NCBI GenBank assembly: GCA_023238725.1
Contig: CM041533.1
Coordinates: 22,162,176-22,226,175, forward strand
Reading direction: 5' to 3'
Origin: Scortum barcoo
Taxonomy: Eukaryota; Chordata; Actinopteri; Centrarchiformes; Terapontidae
Length of the DNA: 64,000 bases
How positions within the stretch are numbered: the first letter of the stretch is position 1; every line of letters begins with the position of its first letter. Of this stretch, positions 12,386-24,900 are shown one piece after another. A model generated the notes under the pieces. The model did no database searches and had not been told where the DNA came from. It saw nothing but the letters and a program-made list of their open reading frames with translations. Made by a program: the position numbers and the translations under genes.

Positions 12386-15300
12386 TCAGGGGATTTTCCT
12401 GTAATAAAACAGAGTTTTAGTAGTTTGTAGTAGGTCTATAAAGCAAAAAAGGAGGTATTAGTGACACTGTTCTGTATTTTTCTCACCTTCTCTTCCGCTG
12501 TAAGTAAACCTGGACAAGCCAATGTGCAATCAGAGGCCACAGAGCAGTCAACGCCACTGTGAATGGACAGAAGTCAAAAGGCCACCAAGACGGTCTCAGG
12601 AACTACAGAGACAAAAATGTGCATTAAATTGACTGTTTAGATGCTACATGGTCAATAAAACTGCTTAATAAAAAAAACTTTAGAAAGTATAAGACAATAA
12701 GGACCTTTTGTGCTACAGGTAGGGAGTCCTCCTGCCTTGGTGAAGATGATCTTGACTGAAAAATTTAAGAACAAAAAGATATAGAAATCTGTCAATAAGT
12801 ATTTAATAAACTCTCATGGAGACTGCAATCAATAATGTTCAAAATAAAAGTGCTACATGAAATTTGTTTTTCTTTTTTTTTCAGCTTGTGTGACTGTAAA
12901 GAGAAATGATAACATCTCGAGGTCTCATATAACAGGCATGATGTGGTTAACACCGCTAGTCTGTCACCTGTGACAGTACCTCTAGAGCGTGCAGCCGGTG
13001 CAACACTGTGGCCATGTCATGCTGCAGCCTCAGCAGAGCTGTAGCTATTTGCTCATTGACGTTTCCGCTGGCAGCACTGATGGCATTTCTGGTCTGTGAC
13101 ACACAACAGCAGGCAGCGTCCACACTGGCACACCGCTGACAGCTGCAGGTCGCCCTTGGAGATTGAGAACCTGAAACAGGAGTCAGAATGAGGACAGCTC
13201 AATGCTAAAACATGCAACTCCTGTGCTGTGCTCTATCTGATGCTTTTAGATGCTTAGGAGGATGAACTAAGTGCACATCTCCACGGAAGGGTAAATTAGG
13301 GACACATTGTCAGTATAAATCAGTCACCTACTTATAGTCTTACCTCTCCCTCTTCTTGACAAGGAGCTGTTGTGTTGAAGTATACTAATCCCTTCTTTAA
13401 GGTAGGAATCTCCCATGAGAACTTGATCCTCTTCTCCATTCAGGGTAGTGTTGCTCTCAAACCAAAGATCCTTCTGCCTCACCGAGGCAGCTCCTGATCC
13501 AGGTGACAGAATTTTTGATGTAGACAGTCCCTTGGTGAGAAAAGAAGAGGTTGAGTAGCCATTAGGTCAGTTTCCTAAAATGTCAAAACTAATTCTTTAA
13601 TGTGGGGCACCACACCTCTTCCATGGCCAGATGCTCCATTGAGTCACAGAATTCCTCATTATCTGAGTCTGGGGATCGATGGTTCTTCTCAGGAACAGCA
13701 TCGCTATAATCTGAACAGCACAAAACACAGAAACGACAATAAATATGGACAAAATTATATATGATATCATTTATATTACAAAAAGACTAATTTAGCAACT
13801 AGATACCAAACATAGTTGGTGAAAATGAAAACAGAGACTATTTTTGGTTCTTTTTGCACTTATTTATATGGATTGATTGATTGATCACACATTTATCTGG
13901 CAACTTATCTTACATCACATTATAGAATATCTAAGGTTTTAAACAGGAAGAAATTTGGAAGAGCATAATCATAAACCTAAACTATTTAGAGGTATGCATT
14001 ATCAGATCTTGCTTTACATGTGTTGTATGATCATATATAGAGTTTTTACATTAAGGGGGTGTAATCTTACAACTCAGGTGCCCATTACAGTGCATAAAGG
14101 AGTTATACTGCACACTGGGCTCGATGGAACAGGCCAGTTCCTCCTCCTCCACCTCACTGTTCAGGGAGCTGTGCGTCCCGTTGGTGAAAGAGGACATGCT
14201 GGGCTCCAAGCTGCTGCTGGACCCCCTCGTGTCAGACCTCCACCTCCTGTCTTCCACCATCAGCAGCCTTGGGTCAGGACTCCAGGCTGAGACAAAACAT
14301 TGAAGAGAAAGAGAGCGAGAGAATGACAAAGCATTACAAAAAAGTGCAGTTAAGTGCCCTTTGTGTGCAAATTACTTTTTTTTATCTTTTTGAAATATTC
14401 TTCTCTTTTATATGAATGTATTCAGAGGCAAAAATACAGCACACTCAATTATCACAGACCTCTTGCACCTCTAAAATTAAGGGTGTCATATTAAAGTGAA
14501 AACGGTATTCTTAAAGCAAAAATAAATGTATGCTGTCAGTCTATGAGCAACTAAACAACACGATGAACATTTGTGCACACTTAAAAAATGTGTCAGCAAA
14601 AGTGTTTTAGATTACAATGGGTCCCAAATGTATCAATCTAGTTTTCACACAGGTTACAGTATCCTCCTAAAAAAACTGGGCATTGTACTTTTTAACAAAT
14701 GCAACTCACAAAAGAGTAAACTATATATTTGTTAGGGACTATTTTCAGCTGCAGATTTATACACACTTGATACACAACAGCAACTTCTACACAACAGTCT
14801 GCACAGCACAACTACTGAAAACTACAACTACAGATGGTACCTTTTTCCTCCTCCTTGTCTTCACCGTCTGTATTGTCTTCTTCATCCCCGCTCGCCTCCT
14901 CCTCACTTCTCCTCCACTCACTACTCTCCTCTCTCCTCTCGATTTCACTATTTCCTCTGCTCCCCTCTGCCTCCTCGCTACAGACACTTGTGCCATGAAC
15001 ACTGCTGTCTTTGTCACATTCTTGGAGGTTTTGTATATCATCCCACAGATCCCCATAGCCTGAACAGTGAGGGAGACACTCGCGATTAACCAAAGTGTGC
15101 GCTGCGCGACATAAATCTACACAAAGCAAAGACATGCACATGGCTGGCCCACATGAACATTTCGCGGCCCGCAGCTTCGACACGTCACATCTACGCCACA
15201 GAGCGCAAATAACAACATAAGCCAACGACAAACACACTCACTAACTACAGCACACACATGACAGATTACACAAGAAGCTTTCAACTATCTAACAATCTTT

Positions 15301-17503
15301 TACAGTTACTGCAGTGTACGCCAGGGACCACTATGTCAACTCTACGGCTACTAGAGACAATAAAGACTTGCCTTCCATTGTTGCTTTCTGAAATGGTCTG
15401 GGCTCATCTGATGATGAAAACACATGTAAGACAGGCTCAGAGTCTGAAAGAAATGGCTTCTGTGTGACTAACAGAAAGTTAACAGAGGTTCTCCATCCTA
15501 CTAGAGCAGCAGAGCACTGGTTTGTATTCTTTTATGGCTTTGACGTGCCTCCCAGTGTGGAGCTACTGTGCCATCGCTGCTCACGAACATTTACCTGTAT
15601 GTTGTGCAAAAGGCCTGGTGAAGGGTCTCTTGTCCACCTCATTGTCTTCAGCCTCCTCCCCTCCTCCATCTATCTCCATGTAGAAGTTGCCAAGCTTCTG
15701 TACCAGGTCGGACACTTCATCTGAAATCGGGACGGTCTCCAAAATCTGAGAGCGTGCATAAATATTAAAGGTTGTGTTAAAAGGGATTAGGAGAATACGC
15801 ATGATTTGACAGTGTAGCAATCAAACAGATGTTTTTTTGTACATAAATAGATGTGGCAAGACTGTCGACAAGTCACCAGAAAATGAGTCGATTAGATGTA
15901 ATTATATATAGAAAAGGCTGACTGATTTATCTGTTGGAGCAGTTAATCAAAGCTGATTAAAAACAGCTGGGAACTGCAGGAACTAAACACCTCTTATCTG
16001 CTATGAGGTGAAAACATGAATAATAAAAGGTCCTGTCACTGTTCGACAAGTTTCTCAAGTTTACACAATGAAGTGAGAGTCGTTTCTCATGAACAAAGCC
16101 ACACCAGCAGTATACAGTCTATGGGCTATTCTTAGACACAGTAAGTATTCATCCTTCAGGGACTATACACGTCTCTACATCCTTTTATGCCCATCCATCC
16201 AATCATTGTTGAGATATTTCAGTCGGGACATAAGTGGTAAACCATCCACTGCCATCACTGGAGCATCATATTTCCACTCAGTGTCCTCAGAGGTTCAGAC
16301 ATCACTAAACTCTATTAGATGCTTTATATTAGAAAAAAATCCATAAACATGCAGTGGACAAAAAAAACACACAGTTCTTACCATGCCGAAACATCGACGT
16401 GAAAAGAGATGTGTGTGCTACGACTTTATTAACTTTTTATTATTATGCATCCTGCTTCTATTCAGCTTCAGTTCCCCTTGAAAGGACTTACCAGCTGGAT
16501 GTCCTCAATATAATTCTTCATGGCTTCCTCCTTTGTCATGTTTCCTAAAGAGCTCCATGCATCCCTGGCAACAAAAAGTCTTAGCTCAAAACACTCGAAG
16601 CACTGAAAAGAAAGTCAGCACTGAATGACTGCAAAAGCGCAGTCACAGTAGTATTAAGCAGTGCAGAAATCTCAGCGTGTTCACTATATTCTGTATTTTA
16701 CTGCAGGGTTATACATTGGACATTCCTGCAGTAATGTGCAGTGATATTTAGGTATTACCAAAATAAGTTGTGGATTTAAAACAATGGCATAGCAGGCATG
16801 TGAAGTGACTGTGCCTTTGGCCTAGGCTCTGAGTGGATGGGTGGTGACTCTCTGATAGCATGGATCGTATCTATAGATTTTTCAAGTTGTTGTGCGTCTG
16901 CACCGTCTCTAACTCTAAGTTAAGATGAGGAATATAACTATTATTTGTGCATTATAAACACATATTATAGGCACTTACCACTTAGCCTTGCCACGAGTGT
17001 CCCAGAAGCCAGTTGGTCTGGAGATGTTGCAGGGCCCCAGGGTGGCCTGCTTGTAATAACTATAGAACATCAGCATCATGTCATCGGATGGCTGGAAAGG
17101 ACCTGAGAAATGAGGGAAAAGGGGAAAAACACAAGCATGTGTGTAATAAAGGTAATGAAAGCCTGATATGTTATGCTGAAATCCATGTTATCCACAGGAG
17201 TTGTTATTTAGGCTTCAGCACTTATCCTTACAGCAGCTTTATCGATAGACAGTTAGCCAAGAGTGACAGCTCTTAAATGCTCTGCATGTAGGTCAATCAA
17301 CCGGAGTGTTTACACACCAACAAGCACAGACTTCACACCACGCAGCAACACAACTGAACCCTGAGGACCAGTCTCTTTCATTCACAGAACAGGACAGAGA
17401 AGAGTAAAGTATTATTATCACCTTCTTCAGGCAAACTCTGGATCACTTTAACTGCAGCAGCAAATTTCGCCTGCAGGCTGTGTTTGTCCTCCTCCTGCGC
17501 CAT
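12386..17503 (-). CDS. acbd5: Acyl-CoA-binding domain-containing protein 5, complete, 13 coding exons
   Basis: The product is a tail-anchored peroxisomal protein that binds very-long-chain acyl-CoA and tethers peroxisomes to the ER through VAPA/B. Coding exons in transcript order: 17422-17503, 16979-17102, 16492-16564, 15595-15745, 15372-15443, 14841-15059, 14071-14286, 13616-13710, 13344-13530, 12980-13170, 12705-12755, 12487-12602, 12386-12398. The total is 529 aa, near the human length. The acyl-CoA-binding fold spans about 10-98 (KVIQSLP, FYSYYKQAT, then KWDAWSSLG). An acidic, low-complexity middle follows. A FFAT-like core EFCDSME lies at 332-338, directly after an acidic and Ser-rich stretch. 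A short coiled coil covers about 443-470. The C-terminal membrane helix is at about 498-519, followed by the basic tail QRKRRKIP typical of PEX19-delivered tail anchors. Odd points are a six-Cys cluster at 415-429 and a GC-donor intron. A highly acidic exon makes 14841-15059 less conserved, but its phase fits. Confidence 0.94.
15060..15371 (-). other. acbd5: GC-AG intron 5 of ACBD5
   Basis: The upstream exon ends ATGGAAG and the intron starts gcaagt on the minus strand; it ends in ttcag before GCTATGGGG. Phase 1 matches on both sides and joins ATME to GYGDLWDDIQN. No GT donor in the vicinity keeps the frame. Confidence 0.8.
15746..16491 (-). repeat. ACBD5 intron 3 with a dispersed-repeat fragment at 16188-16275
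   Basis: The fragment contains the phrase GTTGAGATATTTCAGTC and resembles, in opposite orientation, the repeat at about 55985-56485 in this window. It is degenerate and has no coding capacity. The rest of the intron shows nothing. Confidence 0.5.
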
Positions 17504-18060
17504 GCTGAGCCCCAACAAGGATGACATGAAGGAGTCCTCACATCTTCAACAGGGACAGCAAGAAATGAAAGAGAGAATAGAGGCAGTTCATCAAGGGGAC
17601 AATTTAGCACAATCTGATCATCGCTGCAGCTGGTGGCCACTTGTCTTACCCAAGGAGGAAGACTGTCTGTTAGATATCTGTGTATCTGTCTCTATAATCT
17701 ATCACCTTTTAATAAGCCCTTATCGCTTTAGCGCCAACAGACTCTACTCTCTCACAGAAATGTTTCCCTGTGTGGCCGATCTGTTAGAAACTCACCATAA
17801 AGTTCATATTCGCCGGTGCGATAATTATTTCATTAGCCCGGTGCCTGCCTGCAAGATGCAGCAGAAAGCCAGTCTCTGCTCCGGTCAAGGATAAGCCAAA
17901 CAGGCAACGTTCGACTACTGAGGATGTCTGGGAAATGTAGTTTTTTGGTGAGCAAAATCTCGGCAAATGGTGGTTTCAGTCTCCTTCAAATCCCACAAAC
18001 CCTTCTCAGCGGGCATTTAAACCGCAGTGGTGCATGGGAATTGTAGTCTCTTGAGGTTAT
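17504..18060 (-). promoter_or_regulatory. acbd5: ACBD5 5' leader and promoter with two ZNF143/SBS-type motifs
   Basis: Upstream of the ATG at 17503, two minus-strand matches to the ACTACAnnTCCCA element occur at 17927-17941 (ACTACATTTCCCAGA) and 18032-18047 (ACTACAATTCCCATGC). This element is known as the ZNF143/THAP11 site of many TATA-less, CpG-type promoters. Their position 420-550 bases before the start codon suits the core promoter or first noncoding exon. Confidence 0.55.
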
Positions 18061-18434
18061 TCCTCACAAAGCAAAATTGCACTTTAAACCCAGGGCCTAT
18101 GTAAAATCTTTTTCATGGAAAATGTTGTGATATCTTCCAGGATAAGAAAATGTTTTTAAAATTTGATTATTCATTTTAAGAGTCTCGTTTAGATCACACT
18201 CTCTGTGGTCTTATTCTGTACTGATGGGTGTTCAGGTAACAAATGTGATGATAATGATGACATTAGTTATTCTCACGTTCATAGCACTCTTCTGCTTGTT
18301 ATTTGTGATTTTTTATTATGTCATTTTATTGTTTTTAAATGGACACATTTTCTTTTGTGAATGTATTTTATATATATGTATATGCATGTATAATAAAATA
18401 TATTAAATGTAACCACAATGTAATATAATCAATA

Positions 18435-18435
18435 T

Positions 18436-18490
<55 letters not shown>

Positions 18491-18509
18491 AAAGTATCTA
18501 TCATCATTC

Positions 18510-18554
<45 letters not shown>
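18435..18554. repeat. Inverted GATA/TATC tetranucleotide array
   Basis: (TAGA)n at about 18435-18488 is followed, after a spacer of about 22 bases, by (TCTA)n at about 18511-18554. The arms are complementary and could form a long hairpin. The array lies in the spacer between the divergent ACBD5 and ABI1 genes. Confidence 0.9.
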
Positions 18555-18639
18555 ATAAAAAAAAAATGATGATGATGATGATAATAAAGCAAGTCAAATA
18601 ACAATGTTTTATTATTATTAATAATAATACCATACGCCT

Positions 18640-18878
18640 AATACGTCATCACAATAAACGGATTGGTCTACTGCCCTTCTCCCTCGGCCTCTCAGCCAAT
18701 CAGCGGCCACCGCTAATAGCGTAGCTGCCATTAGTGACGGGCCGTTGTGAATCCGAGGCCAGCGGCCCCACCATGCCAGGCGGGGGAGCCCCTCTCTCAG
18801 CAGCGCAGCACAGCATCACCGCCTCGCCTCAGTGAGAAGGACGGAGAGAGAGGAGAGAGAAATGCGAAGGGATGTAAG
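18640..18878 (+). promoter_or_regulatory. abi1: ABI1 CpG-rich promoter and 5' leader
   Basis: GC content and CpG density rise sharply here and continue to about 19270. A CCAAT box (AGCCAATCAG) lies near 18692-18701 and an inverted one (GATTGGTC) near 18660-18667. No TATA box is seen. The leader contains three upstream ATGs, annotated separately. The transcription start cannot be placed exactly. Confidence 0.55.
18773..18835 (+). other. Upstream ORF 1 in the ABI1 leader (20 codons)
   Basis: The context CCCACCATGC is close to a strong Kozak site. The frame runs 20 codons to a TGA at 18833-18835, ending before the ABI1 start. It matters only if transcription starts upstream of 18773. Confidence 0.45.
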
Positions 18879-18903
18879 ATGGCAGAGCTACAAATGCTAC
18901 TAG
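18862..18903 (+). other. Overlapping upstream ORF 2 and a start-stop element before the ABI1 ATG
   Basis: An ATG at 18862 opens a 13-codon frame that passes through the ABI1 start codon out of frame and stops with TAG at 18901-18903. Between them, at 18872-18877, is a bare ATG-TAA start-stop pair one base before the ABI1 ATG at 18879. Such arrangements are known to slow initiation; the effect here is inferred. Confidence 0.5.
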
Positions 18904-21900
18904 AGGAGGAGATCCCCGCCGGCAAGAGGGCTCTCGTGGAAAGCTACCAGAACCTGTCCCGGGTGGCGGAGTACTGTGAAAACAATTATGTTCAGGTAGG
19001 AAAGATGCCCAACCGCCATTAACGGTGCCGAGTGTCCGTCGTGTCTGCGGTGCTGCCGGAGGAGCAGTGAGGGAAACCGCAGGGACAGGAAACCGAAGGA
19101 CCCTCAAACCGCTCGCTTTTTCTCGGTGGGGGTGGGGGGGGGGGGTTGAGCCGCGGCTCGGTGGCCGTGTCCGGGCTGCCGCTCGTTGTTCCCCCGGTTC
19201 AGGCTGGTCGGTCCGGTCCATCGGAGCCGCGCTCACCGTGACAGAGGCTTTCCTCCTCGGTGTGTAGCCGGAGCTGCTGGGGGGATTTCAGAGGGTGTGT
19301 CGTTGTTGTGACCGAGAGGTCGGCCACAGACTGCGTTTTCTCATAGCTACCTGCGAGGAAACCCAATATAGACGCCCGTTTTATCTCACGAATATTGATA
19401 TTAGCGCTAATAATTTCTTTATTTTTCCCCTCACATGGCTTAAACCAAGCGGGCGTCTCACGGTTTGGGCCACACAGCAGTATTAGAAAGGGGCAGTTAA
19501 ATCCTCAAAGAGCCGTTTTACACGAGCAAAATGTAAAATAAAAGCTAACATGAATGAAACTGTATGTGCTTGGTTGTATTTTGTGGATGTTGTTAGGGCA
19601 GAGGGAGGATGAGAGAAATACCATTAAACGCTTAGTCACTATAAACTCACAGTAACACACACTGACTGAAGGCAGCCCACTCACAGGGACTGCTGTAATT
19701 ATTTCCATTTGTTATTTGCTCTTTTCTGTTAGCAAAAATCCTTCTTATTATGGGCTCCCAGCATCCCTCATGTGCCAGCTTGCTTATCAGTGCATATCAT
19801 TATCTAGGCCGAGTCCTTGAAGACTATTAGGTTGGAGGGGGGCACAAAGTCATGTAAGTCCCCTCATGGTGCAGATATGTGTCTGCTTCTGTGTTGTAAC
19901 CACGGCTCCAGAGCATCTTCGTGGATCATTTGCTTGTAATCAAATGGCTCGGCGCAGGTCAATGATAGGTGTGTCTGCCTGGTTTTTGAATACACAGACT
20001 GGACGTTGAATCAGTGTCAGAAAAAGCGGCGGTCGGCAGTGAGAAGTCAAACCTGCGGGGCCCATACAGGCTTTTATTGCACTCATTTGACTGGAAGTGT
20101 TTTTGAAGAGAGTCATTATTTCCGTTTTTAGTGTCACGTCTCCACCTACGAATGCTGTAATTATTATTCACTTCTGTATATGTTCAGTAGTATTTTCTTT
20201 CAAACTGTGGGATACTCCCTCAGACAAAATCACAGCGATCCATTCCCAGATGTGCATAAAATATTAACACCGTTTTGGGGATGTCTAGGCTGAAGAGTTA
20301 CTCAGTTATTTTGCCACGGTGAGATTCAGTGAATGTGGGCGAGGGTGTGAGCTGACATGGTTAGAGCATCTCTAGGTTGAATGGTCTGGTGTGAACCTCA
20401 GTGTCTGCGCTCCTCCAGTATGGTACTTTTCTAAAAAAAAAAAATAGACTGAGTGCTGAGAAAGCACACAGTTATGCCGTTATAACATGTCAGATCACTT
20501 TTCCCTGCATGTCATTACGCTGTTCGAATGTATGCTCAGATACTGACGAACACACGCGGCTCTTGTGTTAGGAGAGCGCTAGCCCCAGTATTATTGTACA
20601 GAAAAGCTGTCTGAGAATTATATTATTTGGCTCAAAGGTTGTGCTGTTTACAGATTTGATTAAAGGGATTTAAACCGCCGTTCAACACTTTACAATACAT
20701 TGCTCCAGTTGACACCAGGTGGCTGATATATTAATTTACATGTGTTCATTAGGGGATTTTTTTTACATCTAATGAGTAACAGCCGTTTTGTACTTAGACC
20801 GTTCTGTGTCACTGCTAGCCGGAGATTTTATGTTGTTTCTTCCATAAACTTGTCAATACGTCCTAGCTAGGATAAAAATTCTGCCCCCTAGACGTGAACT
20901 CAACATGTTCTGGACTTTGTGTCGTGCATCACTGTATGATGCAAGATTGGAAATGAGGAATACGCACAGAACACGTGTTTCCCATTACCACTGTCTGTTA
21001 GTCAACATGTTATTGAACCAATTATCATAACGGGTCATTTTTTTTGTATGATTCACATGATGTGACTAATTGTCCAGAATGCAATGTGATTGGCTTTTGG
21101 TAATTGTTAGCATCCAAATACAATTTATTACCTTCATTGTTGTTGCATGCATTTATGTTGTAGATGAGTTAGACAAGCCCTGAGATTAAAACTGTCATGC
21201 ACAACAGACGAAGAGATGTGAACTGCTATTTAAGTCATAAAAGATTTGTCTGGTTTAAATGTCAGAAAAAATATAAGCATACACACACACACACACAGCT
21301 TTGCTTTACTTTGATAAGATTAAGTGGTGTCATTGACAGCACACATCTTTATGATTGCTCAGGTTCTTTCTCATCCATTCATAAGAGGTGGATGTATGAG
21401 GCATCTGATTTTCAGAGCCCCGGAATATAAGACTCTCTTTCCACTCCGAGGTCTAGAATATTGCCTGGAATATGAAAATGCATGTGTGCAGCTTCTCCTG
21501 AATAATGATTTCTTCAGGGACATTAAAAACATTAGCTAGAATCCTGCATGCATTTAAACACACTTGACAAACACAGGGAATTACGAGTAATGAGGCCACG
21601 CAGACCATTATAGCTGATGTGTGCTGTAACACTGGGGTATGTGTCTCTATGCTGAATACATTTCATGGCTTTCTTTAAACACATACTGTTGTAACAGACG
21701 TGAAATCTCACCTGGATTTCTTGATGTAACGTAGATCTGCCTAATCCTGTGGGGACAACTCTGCAGTAAAATAAACGCAGTTCTGTATCCACACCATCAG
21801 CTGGAATAGCAAAATTGTTCAAAACACCACACTGACTAGATGCCCTGATATGTAAATCCACTCTGATATGCTTGAGAAAAAATATTTATTCTTAGTTTAG

Positions 21901-24900
21901 ATATTTGAAGTGGGCCATTTAGAAAAAATGTCCCCTTTAGACTGATCGGTGGCATAAAAGCAGAACTCAGCTTTGTTACTACCTCTCCTCAGGCATCTGT
22001 ATACCAAAATAGCAACTCTTTAGATGTCATCTGTTGTAATATGAATGTCATGTTGTTTTTGGGCTACAGATGTGCTTTTGGTGCTATTAGTGTGTCCTAA
22101 TATTTAGGTAAAAAAAATTACTAGATCTTTAAAATGTAAATCTACTTTCTTCACTTTGTCAGCATGTTTGAGTGGCACCTTTTAGAACAGACCAACCGCA
22201 ATACTTTTTCCTTTCGACAAGAAAATACAGATGAAAATGGGGTGTTAGATGTAAGACCATGAATCTACTTAATATTTCCCTGATGTTGACCCTCACCAAA
22301 ATCCCCCTGTCGGCCCACATGATACCCCTCTGACTCATGGCACTTTCATTCATGACTCATGAGATTGGTGGCACACCTCGTGTTCAGTATGATATGGCAC
22401 TCAGAAATTGCTTTATTTTAATGCATTGTTAAAGTTGTCTGGTGCTTAACAAAAAAAGAAGTTCCAAGTGGAGCTCCCACAAAAGGCCCTTTTGTAAGCT
22501 TAATATGAAACATAATATCTCAAACAGGAGACAGTGAGTAAGCGAGATCCATAATGAATAATGTGTATTAGGGAGATGAAGGCTATTATTACTGCCGCTT
22601 TTCTATGTAGGATATTTTCAGACTGTTTTTAATTGGTTTGATTCTGTTGTCTGAAGTCTTAACCTCTCTCCAAATCCCAGTCCACACGTTTTCTTCTTCC
22701 ACCTCCCTCTCATTAACGCATTGCACTTTGTTAAAGATAACAGCATTAACTCTGTCTTATGTCATTGTCTGTGTGTGTTTTTGCGTTTCTTGAATCTTTT
22801 GTGTGTAAGTGACTCATGAGAATAGTAAAATGTGACTCTGTTCCAGTAGTCTGCACACGTCCTTGTAATTATAAGTCAGTGTTTTCTAGGCTCAGGTGTG
22901 GGGACCTGTTTCAGCCACTGTGATAATGCTGAGTATGCCAGCAGTGTTTCATCCCCTGACTGTGTTTTACAAACTGGCAGCCAAAGACCTGTGCGGGTCT
23001 GGCCGACCTGCAGGTCCCGACACACATCTGCAACAGATATTGGTGCTGCAGGTGCTTTGAGAGGTAGCAGGTGGTCCTCTTGTAAAGTGGTGTCATGGTG
23101 CAGGCTGTCCTGCTACCACACACACACCCTCGCACACACACACAAACACCAAATTGTTGTTTGGCTGGTAAATCATAGCTGATGTCTTTGTGGCACTGAC
23201 ACAGCATTTATGGGATTCTTGATTAGAGCTTTTAAAGTAGGCACCAAATAATCACAGTGACTCAACAGCTTCAGCTACAGCAACAGAGTAAAGTCACAGG
23301 GTGTAAGCCTTTTTAAAGGAATAGTTTGGCATTTTAAAAAACACATTAATTCACTTTCTTGCCAAGAGTTAGATGGGAAGATAAATAGCACTCTCACTTG
23401 CCAGAGCCACAAGATGATTAGCTCAGATTAGTTTAAGAACAGGAAACGGAGGAAACAGGTAGTGTGTTTCAGCATGTAACTGTTACAGCTGTTGTGAAAC
23501 CGTTTTTTTTGTTTTTCTGTTGTTGTATGGTTTAAACAAACAAGTTACAACATGAGCTTTAAAGGTCACATACACATGAGTATCATATATTTGGGCAGAT
23601 TTTTTTACAGAACCAAGCTAGCTGTTTCGACTGCCCCTGCCCATCCACAGTTTTTATGCTAAGCTAGGTTTATACGTTTTTATAAGATATGAGTGTGATA
23701 TCAGTGTCATCCTTTCACTCTCAGCAGGAAAGTGTATTTCCAAAAATGTCAATTTGTCCATAGCATAAGCAGCATTTTTAAAAATATTTAGTCAAATTTA
23801 CCTGCTTCAAAGCTTTAAGATTATGTTTTGGGTTGAATTATGAAACAAGAAGGTGTCATTTCATTGTACAGTTCAAAAGGACAATTTCTTTTTGCTTTAT
23901 TAGGCTTCGTGAATAACTCAAGTCATACTGTGAGGTAGGATGTGAGACAAGTGGAACTGTCAATGGATTCTTTAATATTTGACTATTTTTAAGACCAAAC
24001 ATTTGTAACTCATAACATATAAATCAGACTCAAATAGATTTCCTGTGTGTAAACTGAGCAACTTTGGGGTTTCTTGACTTTTAGTCATAATTTTCAGCTC
24101 ATAGTTTGCATTTCTCTATTCTGACTTTCCATACACTAAATGAGACATTTCTTAATGAGAAGGGGAAATCAGTAAAATAATTTCTATTGATAATAATTGC
24201 AGGTTGCAGTCCTTCTTCCAGTTTCCTGGCAGTGCCCTGTTGAAGTGGCTCTCTGTGTGTCTGCATTGTCCCTGTTTTGTTTCCAAACTATAAATATGTC
24301 CATTCAGCCCCTTCGCTATTTAAAGGCATCCAGAAACAGATGGTTTGCGCAGCCGCGTGGGATTTGGGATCCTATGAAATGTCTTAGCATCTTGTCTCTG
24401 TGCTCAACTCCCACCATGCACCTGTCCCGTGTTGTCCGTCTGAGTTATTCGGAAGTTGTTGTCGTCCAATTCCAGGCTGCCTTGCATCCACAAAGTCATT
24501 CCCTCTGAGAATCATCAGCCCTTGTTCACGTCCCCTCAGATCTTGATCTGAGCTTTGCAGTTTTAAAAACAGTGGAGAACGAATGGTCCTGTCAAACACC
24601 GTTCCCTGCAGAAAAGCTGCCCTCTCACTCCCGGCTCACACAACTGATTGGAGAGTAACAATGAGAGAGCAGCATTTCCTCTTGAGTTTTTTTTTGGACC
24701 TCATACCTTACTTCCCTCTGCCAACTTCTCCATTTTGTCCACCCACACATCCTTCCACTGATTTTTCTGACTCTTGCGTTTTCTCTTCCTGTCTGTCCTT
24801 GTTTCCTCTCTGTGCCAGGCTCAAGACAAGAAGAAGGCCCTGGAGGAGACCAAGGCCTACACCACACAGTCTCTGGCCAGCGTGGCCTACCAGATCAATG

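Noticed and set aside
18435..18554. Regular short repeats considered as a CRISPR-like array
   Set aside because: The unit is a plain tetranucleotide without spacers; it is a microsatellite in a vertebrate genome.
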